The notes below the pieces were generated by a model that saw nothing but the letters and a program-made list of their open reading frames with translations, had not been told where the DNA came from and did no database searches. Of a DNA stretch of 64,000 nt, positions 57,278 to 64,000 are shown piece by piece. The first letter of the stretch is position 1; the number at the start of each line of letters is the position of its first letter. The position numbers and the translations under genes are program-made. The stretch is from Kaistia defluvii (lineage in GTDB: Bacteria > Pseudomonadota > Alphaproteobacteria > Rhizobiales > Kaistiaceae): NCBI RefSeq assembly GCF_040548815.1, contig NZ_JBEPSM010000001.1, positions 1,736,001 through 1,800,000 of the forward strand. The letters are read 5' to 3'.

Positions 57278-58075
57278 TCAGTCTAGGACGGCGCCGGTCA
57301 GGCCGAACTGCGACAGCAGGCGCAATTGGGCAGGCGCCCAGGCCTTGCCGGAGGTGAGGAAGGCCTGACCCTCCGCCATCGGGACGTCCGACGGCTCGGC
57401 CGTCAACGACAGGACCGACAGAACCCGGCGCGCGATCGCCTCGGCCGGGTCGATCCAGGTGACCGGCCAGGGCGCCACGGCTTCCAGCCGGTCGATCAGG
57501 AAGGGATAATGCGTGCAGGCGAGCACGATCGTGTCGGTTCGCCTGCCCTCGACCTCGATAAAGGCCGGCTCGATCTCGGTGCGAAGGGCGGCATCGTCGA
57601 CGGCATCGCCGCGCATCACCGCTTCCGCCAGCGGCGCCAGCTCCGACGAGCCAACCAGCCGAACATGACAATCCCGAGCAAAGCTGCGGATCAGTTCGCG
57701 CGTATAGTCCCGCTTCATCGTGCCCGGCGTTGCCAGCACGCCGACGACATGGCTGCCGGAACGCTCGGCCGCCGGCTTGATCGCGGGCACCGTGCCGATG
57801 AAGGGAATCGCATGCAGCGCCCGCAGCGGCGGCAAGACGAGCGTCGAGGCCGTGTTGCAGGCAATCACCACCGCATCCGGCCGGAAGCGCTCGATCAACC
57901 GGCCCATCAGCGCGACGATATGATCGGAAAGCGGACCGGCCTCCCAGTCGCCATAGGGAAAGGCGGCATCGTCCGCGACATAGGTGATATCGGCGGACGG
58001 CAATGGGCGCCGGATCTCGCGCAGAACCGAGAGGCCGCCAATGCCCGAATCGAAGACCAGCAGCCTGGCGGTCAA
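57278..58075 (-). CDS. murI: Glutamate racemase
   Basis: Makes D-glutamate for peptidoglycan; cytosolic, 265 residues. F-D-S-G-I-G-G-L-S-V-L at the N-terminus carries the catalytic Asp; the two catalytic cysteines are in A-C-N-T-A-S near residue 77 and A-C-T-H-Y-P near 190. Its start overlaps the stop of the upstream methyltransferase gene by four bases. Confidence 0.94.
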   Translation of the reverse strand: MTARLLVFDSGIGGLSVLREIRRPLPSADITYVADDAAFPYGDWEAGPLSDHIVALMGRLIERFRPDAVVIACNTASTLVLPPLRALHAIPFIGTVPAIKPAAERSGSHVVGVLATPGTMKRDYTRELIRSFARDCHVRLVGSSELAPLAEAVMRGDAVDDAALRTEIEPAFIEVEGRRTDTIVLACTHYPFLIDRLEAVAPWPVTWIDPAEAIARRVLSVLSLTAEPSDVPMAEGQAFLTSGKAWAPAQLRLLSQFGLTGAVLD

Positions 58076-58881
58076 TCCTCGGCCTCGCGGCTCGTGGTTT
58101 CCGTGCCATCGGCGCGACGGCGCGGCCGGGTAGGCCGGTTTTCCAGCGCGGCGACGACGCCGCGCAGCGTGCGGATATCGGCCTCGGTGAACTGCGCCTT
58201 CTGCAGCATGGCGCGAAGGGTCTGCACGACGACGGGTCGCTTCTCGAGCGGGCGGAAGAAGGTGACCGCGTCGAGCGCGCCTTCCAGATGCTCGAACAGG
58301 CCGATCAGCTCCTGCTTGGTCGCCGGCCGGCTATCGTTCGGCGTGGTGAAGCGAAGCCCCGCCTCCTCCGTCTCGAGCCCGCTGCGCCGCCATTCATAGG
58401 CGAGGATCAGCACGGCTTGGGCGATGTTGAGCGAGGCGAATTGCGGGTCGATCGGCAGCGTCACGATCTCGTCGGCCAGCGAGATCTCCTCATTGGTGAG
58501 ACCGATGCGCTCGCGCCCGAACAGAATGCCGGTCTTCACGCCGCCGGCCATATGCCCGCGCATGATGCCGGCGGCGGCGGCGGGGCCGCGAACCGTCTTG
58601 GCAAGCTCGCGCGAGCGGGCCGTGGTCGCAACGAGATAGCCGAGATCGGCGACAGCTTCCTCCACCGTCTGGAACAGGCGGATGCGATCGAAGACATGGT
58701 CGGCCCGGCTGGCGGCGCGGCGCGCGCTCTCGCTCGGCCAGCCGTCGCGCGGATTGACGATGCGGAGGTCACGCAGACCGAAATTCGCCATGGCGCGGGC
58801 GGCCGTGCCGATGTTCTCGCCAAGCTGCGGTTCGACGAGAATGACGGCGGGCCCGTCGACGAGAAGTTCAGAAGCGACCAT
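58072..58881 (-). CDS. trmJ: TrmJ-type tRNA/rRNA 2'-O-methyltransferase
   Basis: SPOUT-fold methyltransferase (269 residues) of the TrmH family; TrmJ modifies position 32 of tRNAs. The knot motifs are L-G-E-N-I-G-T-A-A-R-A-M near residue 19, G-I-L-F-G-R-E-R-I-G-L near 117 and the S-adenosylmethionine loop L-P-I-D-P-Q-F-A-S-L-N-I-A-Q-A-V near 141. A C-terminal extension of about 90 residues fits TrmJ rather than TrmL. It overlaps murI by four bases. TrmJ and TtcA (51.4 kb) act on the same tRNA position. Confidence 0.88.
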   Translation of the reverse strand: MVASELLVDGPAVILVEPQLGENIGTAARAMANFGLRDLRIVNPRDGWPSESARRAASRADHVFDRIRLFQTVEEAVADLGYLVATTARSRELAKTVRGPAAAAGIMRGHMAGGVKTGILFGRERIGLTNEEISLADEIVTLPIDPQFASLNIAQAVLILAYEWRRSGLETEEAGLRFTTPNDSRPATKQELIGLFEHLEGALDAVTFFRPLEKRPVVVQTLRAMLQKAQFTEADIRTLRGVVAALENRPTRPRRRADGTETTSREAED

Positions 58882-59024
58882 TGCGTCCGTGCATCATGTT
58901 GATTTCGCCCTCTCCTAGCCCATAGAGAGCTCTCACGCTATATTTGCACTGCGCAAAGCAGGTTGCAGGGCTCTACCGAGTCGCAACCTTGGCAACACGG
59001 ACGGTTCATGGGGAGGACGCGAAA

Positions 59025-59588
59025 ATGGCCGCAGATCTGACAGCCGGTAAGAGCTTCTCGACAAGCGTTCGAGAAAAGTGGGGCTGGTTCCTGTTTCTCG
59101 GCATCGTGTTCGTGATTGGCGGCATTTGCGCCATCGCGATGCCGCTGATCTCCAGCGTCACCGTCACGATCTTCCTCGCCGTCGTCCTGGTCATCGCCGG
59201 CGCGGTCCAGATCTTCCAGTCCTTCAGCGTCCAGGGCTGGGGCGGCTTCCTGTGGCAGCTGGTTGTCGGCATCGTCGTGCTGATCGGCGGCATCGCGATC
59301 TACATGTCGCCCGTCGTCGGCAGCGTCGCGCTCACCCTGATCATCGCTTCCGTCTTCATGGCCAAGGGCATCTTCCAGATCGCCCTGTCGATGCGCGTCC
59401 GGCCGATGGATGGCTGGGGCTGGATCCTTGCCGCCGGCATCATCGCCTTCCTGGCCGGCCTGTTCATACTGCTGCAGTATCCGTTCTCGGGCCTTTGGGT
59501 CCCCGGCACGCTGGCGGGCATCTCGCTGCTCTTCACGGGCTGGAGCTACATCGCGCTGGCCCTGGCCGCGCGACGCATCATTGCATGA
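59025..59588 (+). CDS. HdeD-family membrane protein
   Basis: 187-residue inner-membrane protein with six hydrophobic segments of the HdeD (DUF308) type, named for acid resistance in E. coli. Segments begin at W-F-L-F-L-G-I-V-F-V-I-G-G-I near residue 20 and recur in three pairs. The ATG at 59025 is set by GGGGAGG 9 bases upstream. The last base pair of the stop overlaps the next gene: the glycosyltransferase ATG begins at 59585 (ATGA), so the two are coupled, an unusual pairing. Confidence 0.85.
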   Translation: MAADLTAGKSFSTSVREKWGWFLFLGIVFVIGGICAIAMPLISSVTVTIFLAVVLVIAGAVQIFQSFSVQGWGGFLWQLVVGIVVLIGGIAIYMSPVVGSVALTLIIASVFMAKGIFQIALSMRVRPMDGWGWILAAGIIAFLAGLFILLQYPFSGLWVPGTLAGISLLFTGWSYIALALAARRIIA

Positions 59589-60475
59589 ACGAGACCGAGT
59601 GGCGCCGGGCCTACGGCGTGAGCGGCAGCGAAAAGCTGCCGCTCGTTACGATCATCGCGATCAACTGGAACTACGCCGCCTATCTGCTGACGGCGCTCCG
59701 ATCCGCGGTGGCGCAAGACTACCCGGCGCTGGAAATCATCGTCCTCGACAATGGCTCCGAAGACGACAGCCCGGCCCTGATCAGGACCTTCGTCGAGCAG
59801 CATCCGCAGGTACGCTTCATCCAACTGGCGCAGAACATCGGCCAACTCGGCGCCGCGCACCACATTTTGACGCAGCATCCCGTCTCCGGCGATTACGCGT
59901 CCTTCCTCGACACCGACGATTTCCTGTTTCCGCATTTCATCAGCCACCACATTCGCGCGCATCTGCTGCTGAATATCGGCGCCGACGTGTCGACGGGTGA
60001 CACGCTGCAGGTCGACCGACACGGCACGATTGTCGCCGGCAACATGCCGCATTGGTGGAAGGAACTGGGCGTGGACCGGCCGGGCTGGGTCGACACCGCG
60101 GTCACAACGCAGCAGGACGCGCCACAACGGCTCTCCGTGACTCTAATCCCGCCGACACAGCGGCGCTGGTGCTGGTATCCGGGAACCTCCATCGTCTACC
60201 GCCGGCCGAAGATCGAACGCCTGATGCGGGCGATCCGCGATCCGATCGAGGTCAAGTTCGCGCTCGACGCCTCCGCGGCCCCCTTCTGTCACACGGAAGG
60301 CGGGAGCATCATGCTGAACGAGCCGCTATCCGGCTATCGGATCCACGGCAGGAATTCGAGCGTGACCGCGCCCCAATTGCAGCATTTCGATTCCGGGCGC
60401 GCTTCGTTCGAGAAGGGCAACAAGCGGCAGGAACGCTGGTTCCGCAAGAACTTCCGGAAGCAACGGAGGGCATGA
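59585..60475 (+). CDS. Glycosyltransferase family 2 (first of three)
   Basis: 296-residue GT-A-fold glycosyltransferase. Nucleotide-sugar site N-W-N-Y near residue 28 with V-L-D-N-G-S-E-D-D-S near 53-62, and the metal-binding D-T-D-D at 109-112. A C-terminal acceptor region W-Y-P-G-T-S-I-V-Y-R-R and P-L-S-G-Y-R-I-H-G-R-N-S follow. No membrane segment, so it is cytosolic or membrane-associated through the basic tail (R-K-N-F-R-K-Q-R-R). Coupled to the HdeD gene by ATGA overlap. The sugar transferred is unknown. Confidence 0.88.
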   Translation: MNETEWRRAYGVSGSEKLPLVTIIAINWNYAAYLLTALRSAVAQDYPALEIIVLDNGSEDDSPALIRTFVEQHPQVRFIQLAQNIGQLGAAHHILTQHPVSGDYASFLDTDDFLFPHFISHHIRAHLLLNIGADVSTGDTLQVDRHGTIVAGNMPHWWKELGVDRPGWVDTAVTTQQDAPQRLSVTLIPPTQRRWCWYPGTSIVYRRPKIERLMRAIRDPIEVKFALDASAAPFCHTEGGSIMLNEPLSGYRIHGRNSSVTAPQLQHFDSGRASFEKGNKRQERWFRKNFRKQRRA

Positions 60476-60538
60476 CGGTCGCCTTGCTGTGGGAGGGCCG
60501 ATCCGCACTCGACACGATCGCTCTGGATGGGAAACGCC

Positions 60539-61753
60539 ATGGATAGATCCAATTTCTCCATCCAGGATCATGGGGAGGCGACCTTGGCCGACCCCGGCGC
60601 CATCCGGCTGCCTCTGGTCTCCTTCGTGCTCACGCGCCAGCCCGGCGACGATTTCGCCCGGGTCATCGAAGCGATGCGGATGCAGACCTATCCCCGCTTC
60701 GAAGCCATTCTCGTAGACGCCGGCGCCACCGCCTCCAGTCGCACAACCCTTGAGCACCTGATCGACGGTGATCCGCGCTTCAAGACGGTGTCCGTTGATA
60801 CGGATCCGGGGCCGTTCGGCCGGGCGTCTCTTGGCCTTGCGGCTGCCGAGGGAGAGTTCGTCACCTTTCTTGATGCGACGGAGCTTCCCGTGCCGAGCTT
60901 CACCGCCGTCCATATCCAGGCTCATCTCGCGAGCCGCCATAACATCGCCTTCACCGCCTCATCGATCTCAATGGACGAACCGGCACGCGGCGGTTTGCCA
61001 CACGCGTCCCTGGCGTCCGGGTCAGCCGCTGCGTGGCTGCAGCCGGCAACGCCGGTCCTGCGGCTTTCCTGCCTCGACGACGACGTCTTCGCGGATCTCG
61101 CCTCGCGCACCACGCTGCTCGAGCCGGCAAGGCTGGGCTGGTCGGCCTCTCCCGACGCGGCCCAGATGTATCGGCGCTTCATCATCGATCTGCTGGATCC
61201 AGGCGCCGGCGCGTCGACGGAACAGCCATCCTCGCCTACCGCGCTATATGCGCCCCTCTGCCAGTTGCTTGGCGGGTCGGCCGGGATCGGGATGCCGCTT
61301 TCGAGACGGTTGCCAGGTGCCGTTCCCGAGCCAACCGACGAGGGCGTGGCCGGGGGAACCGTCGCCGACGACCGGCTCAGGCTCCGGGTCTGGGCCGCCA
61401 ATGGTTCGGACTTCGCCCGCCGCATCGGCGCGCAACGCTATTGGGACGGCTTGACCCTGTTGCTTGGCGGCCTGCCGCCGGGATCCGGCGAAGTGCCAAG
61501 CCCCTCACAAATCGCGGAGCGTACCGACGGCCTGCTGCCGTTGCTCGTCCGCGCCTTTGGTGAGAGGCGGGCCATTCACCGATTGGACAGCCAACTGCCT
61601 CGCCCCGCCGTGCTGGCGATCCTCCGGAAGCACCACGGAGCCGGCCTGCCGCTGCGTGTGCACTTCGCGCTTCACACCACGGTCCTGCGACAGATGAACG
61701 AGAGGCTCCGCCAGCATCTTCGCGCCCGCAAGGCGAAGCGCCGCCAAAGCTAG
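60539..61753 (+). CDS. Glycosyltransferase family 2-like protein, degenerate catalytic site
   Basis: 404 residues, paralogous to the next gene: the same lay-out L-V-S-F-V, M-Q-T-Y-P-R-F-E, D-P-R-F-K, S-F-T-A-V-H-I-Q-A-H-L-A-S-R, M-Y-R-R-F-I and the tail R-I-G-A-Q-R-Y-W-D, F-G-E-R-R-A-I. But the catalytic D-x-D has become D-A-T-E (112-115; D-S-D-D in the paralogue), N-W-N-Y has become R-Q-P-G and V-D-N-A-S is V-D-A-G-A. Probably inactive or with a changed role. Start at 60539 (GGGAAA upstream) rather than the ATG at 60527. Not frameshifted or truncated. Confidence 0.82.
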   Translation: MDRSNFSIQDHGEATLADPGAIRLPLVSFVLTRQPGDDFARVIEAMRMQTYPRFEAILVDAGATASSRTTLEHLIDGDPRFKTVSVDTDPGPFGRASLGLAAAEGEFVTFLDATELPVPSFTAVHIQAHLASRHNIAFTASSISMDEPARGGLPHASLASGSAAAWLQPATPVLRLSCLDDDVFADLASRTTLLEPARLGWSASPDAAQMYRRFIIDLLDPGAGASTEQPSSPTALYAPLCQLLGGSAGIGMPLSRRLPGAVPEPTDEGVAGGTVADDRLRLRVWAANGSDFARRIGAQRYWDGLTLLLGGLPPGSGEVPSPSQIAERTDGLLPLLVRAFGERRAIHRLDSQLPRPAVLAILRKHHGAGLPLRVHFALHTTVLRQMNERLRQHLRARKAKRRQS

Positions 61754-62181
61754 CAAGGGGGCAGATCTCGCGCGCGCTGAGGCCTTCCCTGTCGCAGGAC
61801 GCCCCGGAAGAATCTGGCGCGTGGGGATCCGCACCCCACCGCAGCAAGACATGTCACGGCAATTACACTGGACCAATCGAACCCGCTCGATTCGCCGCGC
61901 GAAGCGGCGCGAATACATCCTGTCCTCTGCTGAATCGACATCGTCGTAGCGTCCCATGCAGTCTACCGACACCGATATGCTTTCCAGTGTTGTGATCCTG
62001 CCTCAGCGGCAGCCTTTTCAACGGCTATTTTGGACGAATTCCAAACCAGTCATTGCGCACCGACGAGCATGTTAATACCAGTACAACTCATTCGCAGGTT
62101 TGGCCGTGGCAAGCTCATGAGGCCGAGGCAAACCGATCAATCGAACGGGGATGAGCACCTCGAAAGGGCGCAATTCGAGTC
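61754..62181. other. 428-base gap between the second and third glycosyltransferase genes
   Basis: No gene found. It holds a small hairpin GTGGGG-N7-CCCCAC (61821-61839), and an imperfect palindromic stretch ATTCGCCGC...GCGGCGCGAAT (61890-61914). Base composition is lower in GC toward 62040-62100 (AATTCCAAACC, GTTAATACC), as expected of a promoter for the third gene. Neither hairpin is followed by a T-run. Confidence 0.5.
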
Positions 62182-63507
62182 ATGTTGGACCGCTTGGACC
62201 ATTCCGGATCATCGGAACTGCCAGCATCGAGCCGCGCCAACCTCGGCGAGGAGCTGACGATTGGCGGCGTCGCGACATCCCGGCTGGCAGCTTTCGGAGA
62301 CGTACAGCTTCCCAAAGTGTCCTTCATCGTCCGCAACTGGAATTACGGCCGGTACATTGGCCGCACGATCGATTCCATCCGCGCCCAGGACTATCCGAAC
62401 TTCGAAGTCGTGATCGTCGACAACGCCTCGACGGATGAGAGCCACGAGGTCATCGAAAAGCACGTCGCAGCGGACCCGCGCTTTCGCGTCATCCATTCCG
62501 ACGTCAATCTCGGCCCCCTGGGAGGCGCCCTGCGCGGCCTGGAACTGGCGACCGGCGACTTCGTCACGTTCGTCGACTCCGACGACACGCTGCTGTCGAA
62601 CTTTGCCTCGGTGCATATCCAGGCGCATCTGGCGAGCCGGCTCAATGTGGTCTTTACGTCCAGTTCCACCCTGGAGACGGGACCGGATGGCGCGATCGTC
62701 AACGGACGGCGCAATACCGCTGGCACACGACCAGAAGTGACATCCGTCGGGCTGCGCCCGGCCGAGATCGTGCCTCGCCTTCGCTCGATCGACGACGAAA
62801 CCTACGAAGTCCTCCACCGGAACACGCGCCTGCTTCAGCCCGTGCCGATGGAGTGGCCATGGTCCCCCGGCACGGCGAACATGTACCGCCGCTTCATCCT
62901 CACCATGCTCGCGCCGGCGTGCCAAGCGTGCGACCTCCCGAAGCTCTCGGCGGACGGGCACTATAACCGTCTCGCCCATCTTCTCGGCGGCTCGATGGTC
63001 ATCGATCTTCCGCTTTCGACCTACCGCATCCATGGCAGCAATTTCGCGGCCTCGACGCCGAGTCTCGCCCATCTGGGCAGCGACGCTGGCCCGGCAACGC
63101 AATACAAATCCATCCGCATGCGGGAGGGCGTCCGGGTTCTCGTCGCCAACGCAGCCGACTTCTCGGTACGGATCGGCGAAAAGCGGTACTGGAACGCGCT
63201 GGCGGCCCTGTTCCAGTGGGGCGGCCTCGCGACGGCGCGCGACCTCGCAGACTGGAACCGCGACCAGTTCTTCAACGAGCAGGTCCGGCAGCTTGCCGCA
63301 ACATTCGGGGAACGCCGGGCCATTCGCAAGCTGGCGACATTCATTCCAAAACCCTTGCTGCGAGAGGGCGTCGAAGCGCTTCATGGCGGCAAATGGCCGG
63401 TCCATGCGCATATCGAACTGCATCTGAGCGCGCCGCGTCGCCTGCACGCCCGGATCAAGCGTGCCATCGGCAAACGACGCCGGATGCTGCCGTCGCACGT
63501 CTCCTGA
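62182..63507 (+). CDS. Glycosyltransferase family 2 (third of three)
   Basis: 441-residue intact member of the trio. Nucleotide site R-N-W-N-Y-G-R-Y-I near residue 51 and V-I-V-D-N-A-S-T-D-E-S near 77-87; metal site D-S-D-D at 132-135; acceptor region W-P-W-S-P-G-T-A-N-M-Y-R-R-F and L-P-L-S-T-Y-R-I-H-G-S-N. An extra C-terminal domain of about 130 residues (from G-V-R-V-L-V-A-N near 315) is shared with the second gene and absent from the first. A basic tail may anchor it at the membrane. ATG at 62182, though the ribosome site is poor. Confidence 0.87.
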   Translation: MLDRLDHSGSSELPASSRANLGEELTIGGVATSRLAAFGDVQLPKVSFIVRNWNYGRYIGRTIDSIRAQDYPNFEVVIVDNASTDESHEVIEKHVAADPRFRVIHSDVNLGPLGGALRGLELATGDFVTFVDSDDTLLSNFASVHIQAHLASRLNVVFTSSSTLETGPDGAIVNGRRNTAGTRPEVTSVGLRPAEIVPRLRSIDDETYEVLHRNTRLLQPVPMEWPWSPGTANMYRRFILTMLAPACQACDLPKLSADGHYNRLAHLLGGSMVIDLPLSTYRIHGSNFAASTPSLAHLGSDAGPATQYKSIRMREGVRVLVANAADFSVRIGEKRYWNALAALFQWGGLATARDLADWNRDQFFNEQVRQLAATFGERRAIRKLATFIPKPLLREGVEALHGGKWPVHAHIELHLSAPRRLHARIKRAIGKRRRMLPSHVS

Positions 63508-63690
63508 CGCAGCCCCGCCGACGCTTTCGAATCCCCGCGCCGCGGCAACATTCTCCTGCCCGCGCGCCTTTGCGCGTTTTGAGTGCGATGCTATAGGGGA
63601 GCCCGCACCATCCTCGGCGCTGCCTTGCCGCCCGCGGCCTCCTTCCGCCGGCAAGCCGAGCCGTCCAACCCCGAAGCGAGGTTCTCATCC

Positions 63691-64000
63691 ATGGCGAAGA
63701 TCAAGGTAGCCAATCCCGTCGTTGAGCTCGACGGCGACGAGATGACCCGGATCATCTGGCAGAACATCAAGGACAAGCTGATCCACCCCTACCTCGATCT
63801 CGACCTCCAGTATTTCGACCTGGGCATCGAGCATCGCGACGCCACCAACGACAAGGTGACGGTCGAGGCCGCCGAGGCGATCAAGAAGGTCGGCGTCGGC
63901 GTCAAGTGCGCCACCATCACGCCGGACGAAGCCCGCGTGAAGGAATTCAACCTCAAGGAAATGTGGAAGTCGCCGAACGGCACCATCCGCAACATCCTCG
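63691..64000 (+). CDS. icd: NADP-dependent isocitrate dehydrogenase, N-terminal part only
   Basis: TCA-cycle enzyme oxidising isocitrate to 2-oxoglutarate; the frame is open to the window end (103 codons seen). The start [23 protein letters not shown] is typical of the eukaryote-like homodimeric NADP-IDH found in alphaproteobacteria, and [15 protein letters not shown] followed by [12 protein letters not shown] contains the substrate-binding region. It follows the glycosyltransferase trio by 183 bases and is probably a separate transcription unit. Confidence 0.95.
   Translation, partial: MAKIKVANPVVELDGDEMTRIIWQNIKDKLIHPYLDLDLQYFDLGIEHRDATNDKVTVEAAEAIKKVGVGVKCATITPDEARVKEFNLKEMWKSPNGTIRNIL

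Overview
High-GC chromosomal DNA from an alphaproteobacterium, most likely of the order Hyphomicrobiales (Rhizobiales). The signs are the DUF1476 F1FO-ATPase zeta inhibitor beside a purC-purS-purQ-purL-bolA-grxD cluster, a BA14K protein, a SitABCD manganese importer behind Fur/Mur-like boxes, the stacked GGAAC-N16-CGTT promoters of the sigma-EcfG stress sigma factor, and the REP-like palindromes common in intergenic DNA of this order. The genus cannot be told from the sequence. No rRNA, tRNA, CRISPR array, prophage or insertion sequence was recognised. About 65 protein genes are called; the first (MFS transporter) and last (icd) run off the window.

Layout. 1-8.1 kb: partial MFS transporter, divergent sitABCD Mn/Fe importer, a REP-rich gap, an L,D-transpeptidase and an amino-acid binding protein. 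8.3-9.9 kb: aldo/keto reductase and a PhnB-like VOC protein. 10.2-14.5 kb: the most interesting block, a four-gene cluster of circularly permuted ATP-grasp ligase, alpha-E protein, transglutaminase-like protein and Anbu (proteasome-like NTN hydrolase), preceded by a textbook sigma-54 promoter. Its transglutaminase-like member has lost the catalytic cysteine. 14.5-24.7 kb: LysR/SDR/SRPBCC group, an enol-lactonase-like hydrolase, DoxX, ETF-ubiquinone oxidoreductase, sorbosone-type dehydrogenase, family-4-like uracil-DNA glycosylase, MFS transporter and flavin reductase. 24.9-31.7 kb: a complete branched-chain amino-acid ABC importer (livHMGF), a small membrane protein and two periplasmic binding proteins. 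31.9-35.3 kb: amidohydrolase and D-amino-acid-dehydrogenase-like oxidoreductase. 35.5-41.3 kb: rpe, DUF2259 protein, proline-rich secreted protein, purB, glutathione peroxidase, aquaporin, HpcH/HpaI aldolase, ATPase inhibitor. 41.6-46.6 kb: purine synthesis genes followed by the BolA/glutaredoxin Fe-S pair. 46.8-53.3 kb: BA14K protein, a PhoPQ-like two-component system divergent from an OB-fold membrane protein, an ArsB/NhaD-type transporter, ttcA and an EamA exporter. 53.4-58.9 kb: rpsD, SDR, Gfo/Idh/MocA oxidoreductase, luciferase-like monooxygenase, murI and a TrmJ-type methyltransferase. 59-63.5 kb: HdeD-like membrane protein and three tandem family-2 glycosyltransferases, the middle one degenerate. 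63.7 kb to the end: start of icd.

Working together: SitABCD feeds manganese/iron; livHMGF plus binding proteins and the AapJ-like protein feed amino acids; PurC, PurS, PurQ, PurL and PurB cover five polypeptides of purine synthesis; BolA and GrxD handle Fe-S trafficking. The ATP-grasp/alpha-E/transglutaminase/Anbu set is predicted from published comparative genomics to make and process a peptide or peptide tag, and here the sequence ties it to sigma-54, i.e. probably nitrogen status. Three intergenic EcfG-type promoters suggest that the BA14K protein, the proline-rich secreted protein and perhaps the VOC protein belong to the general stress regulon.
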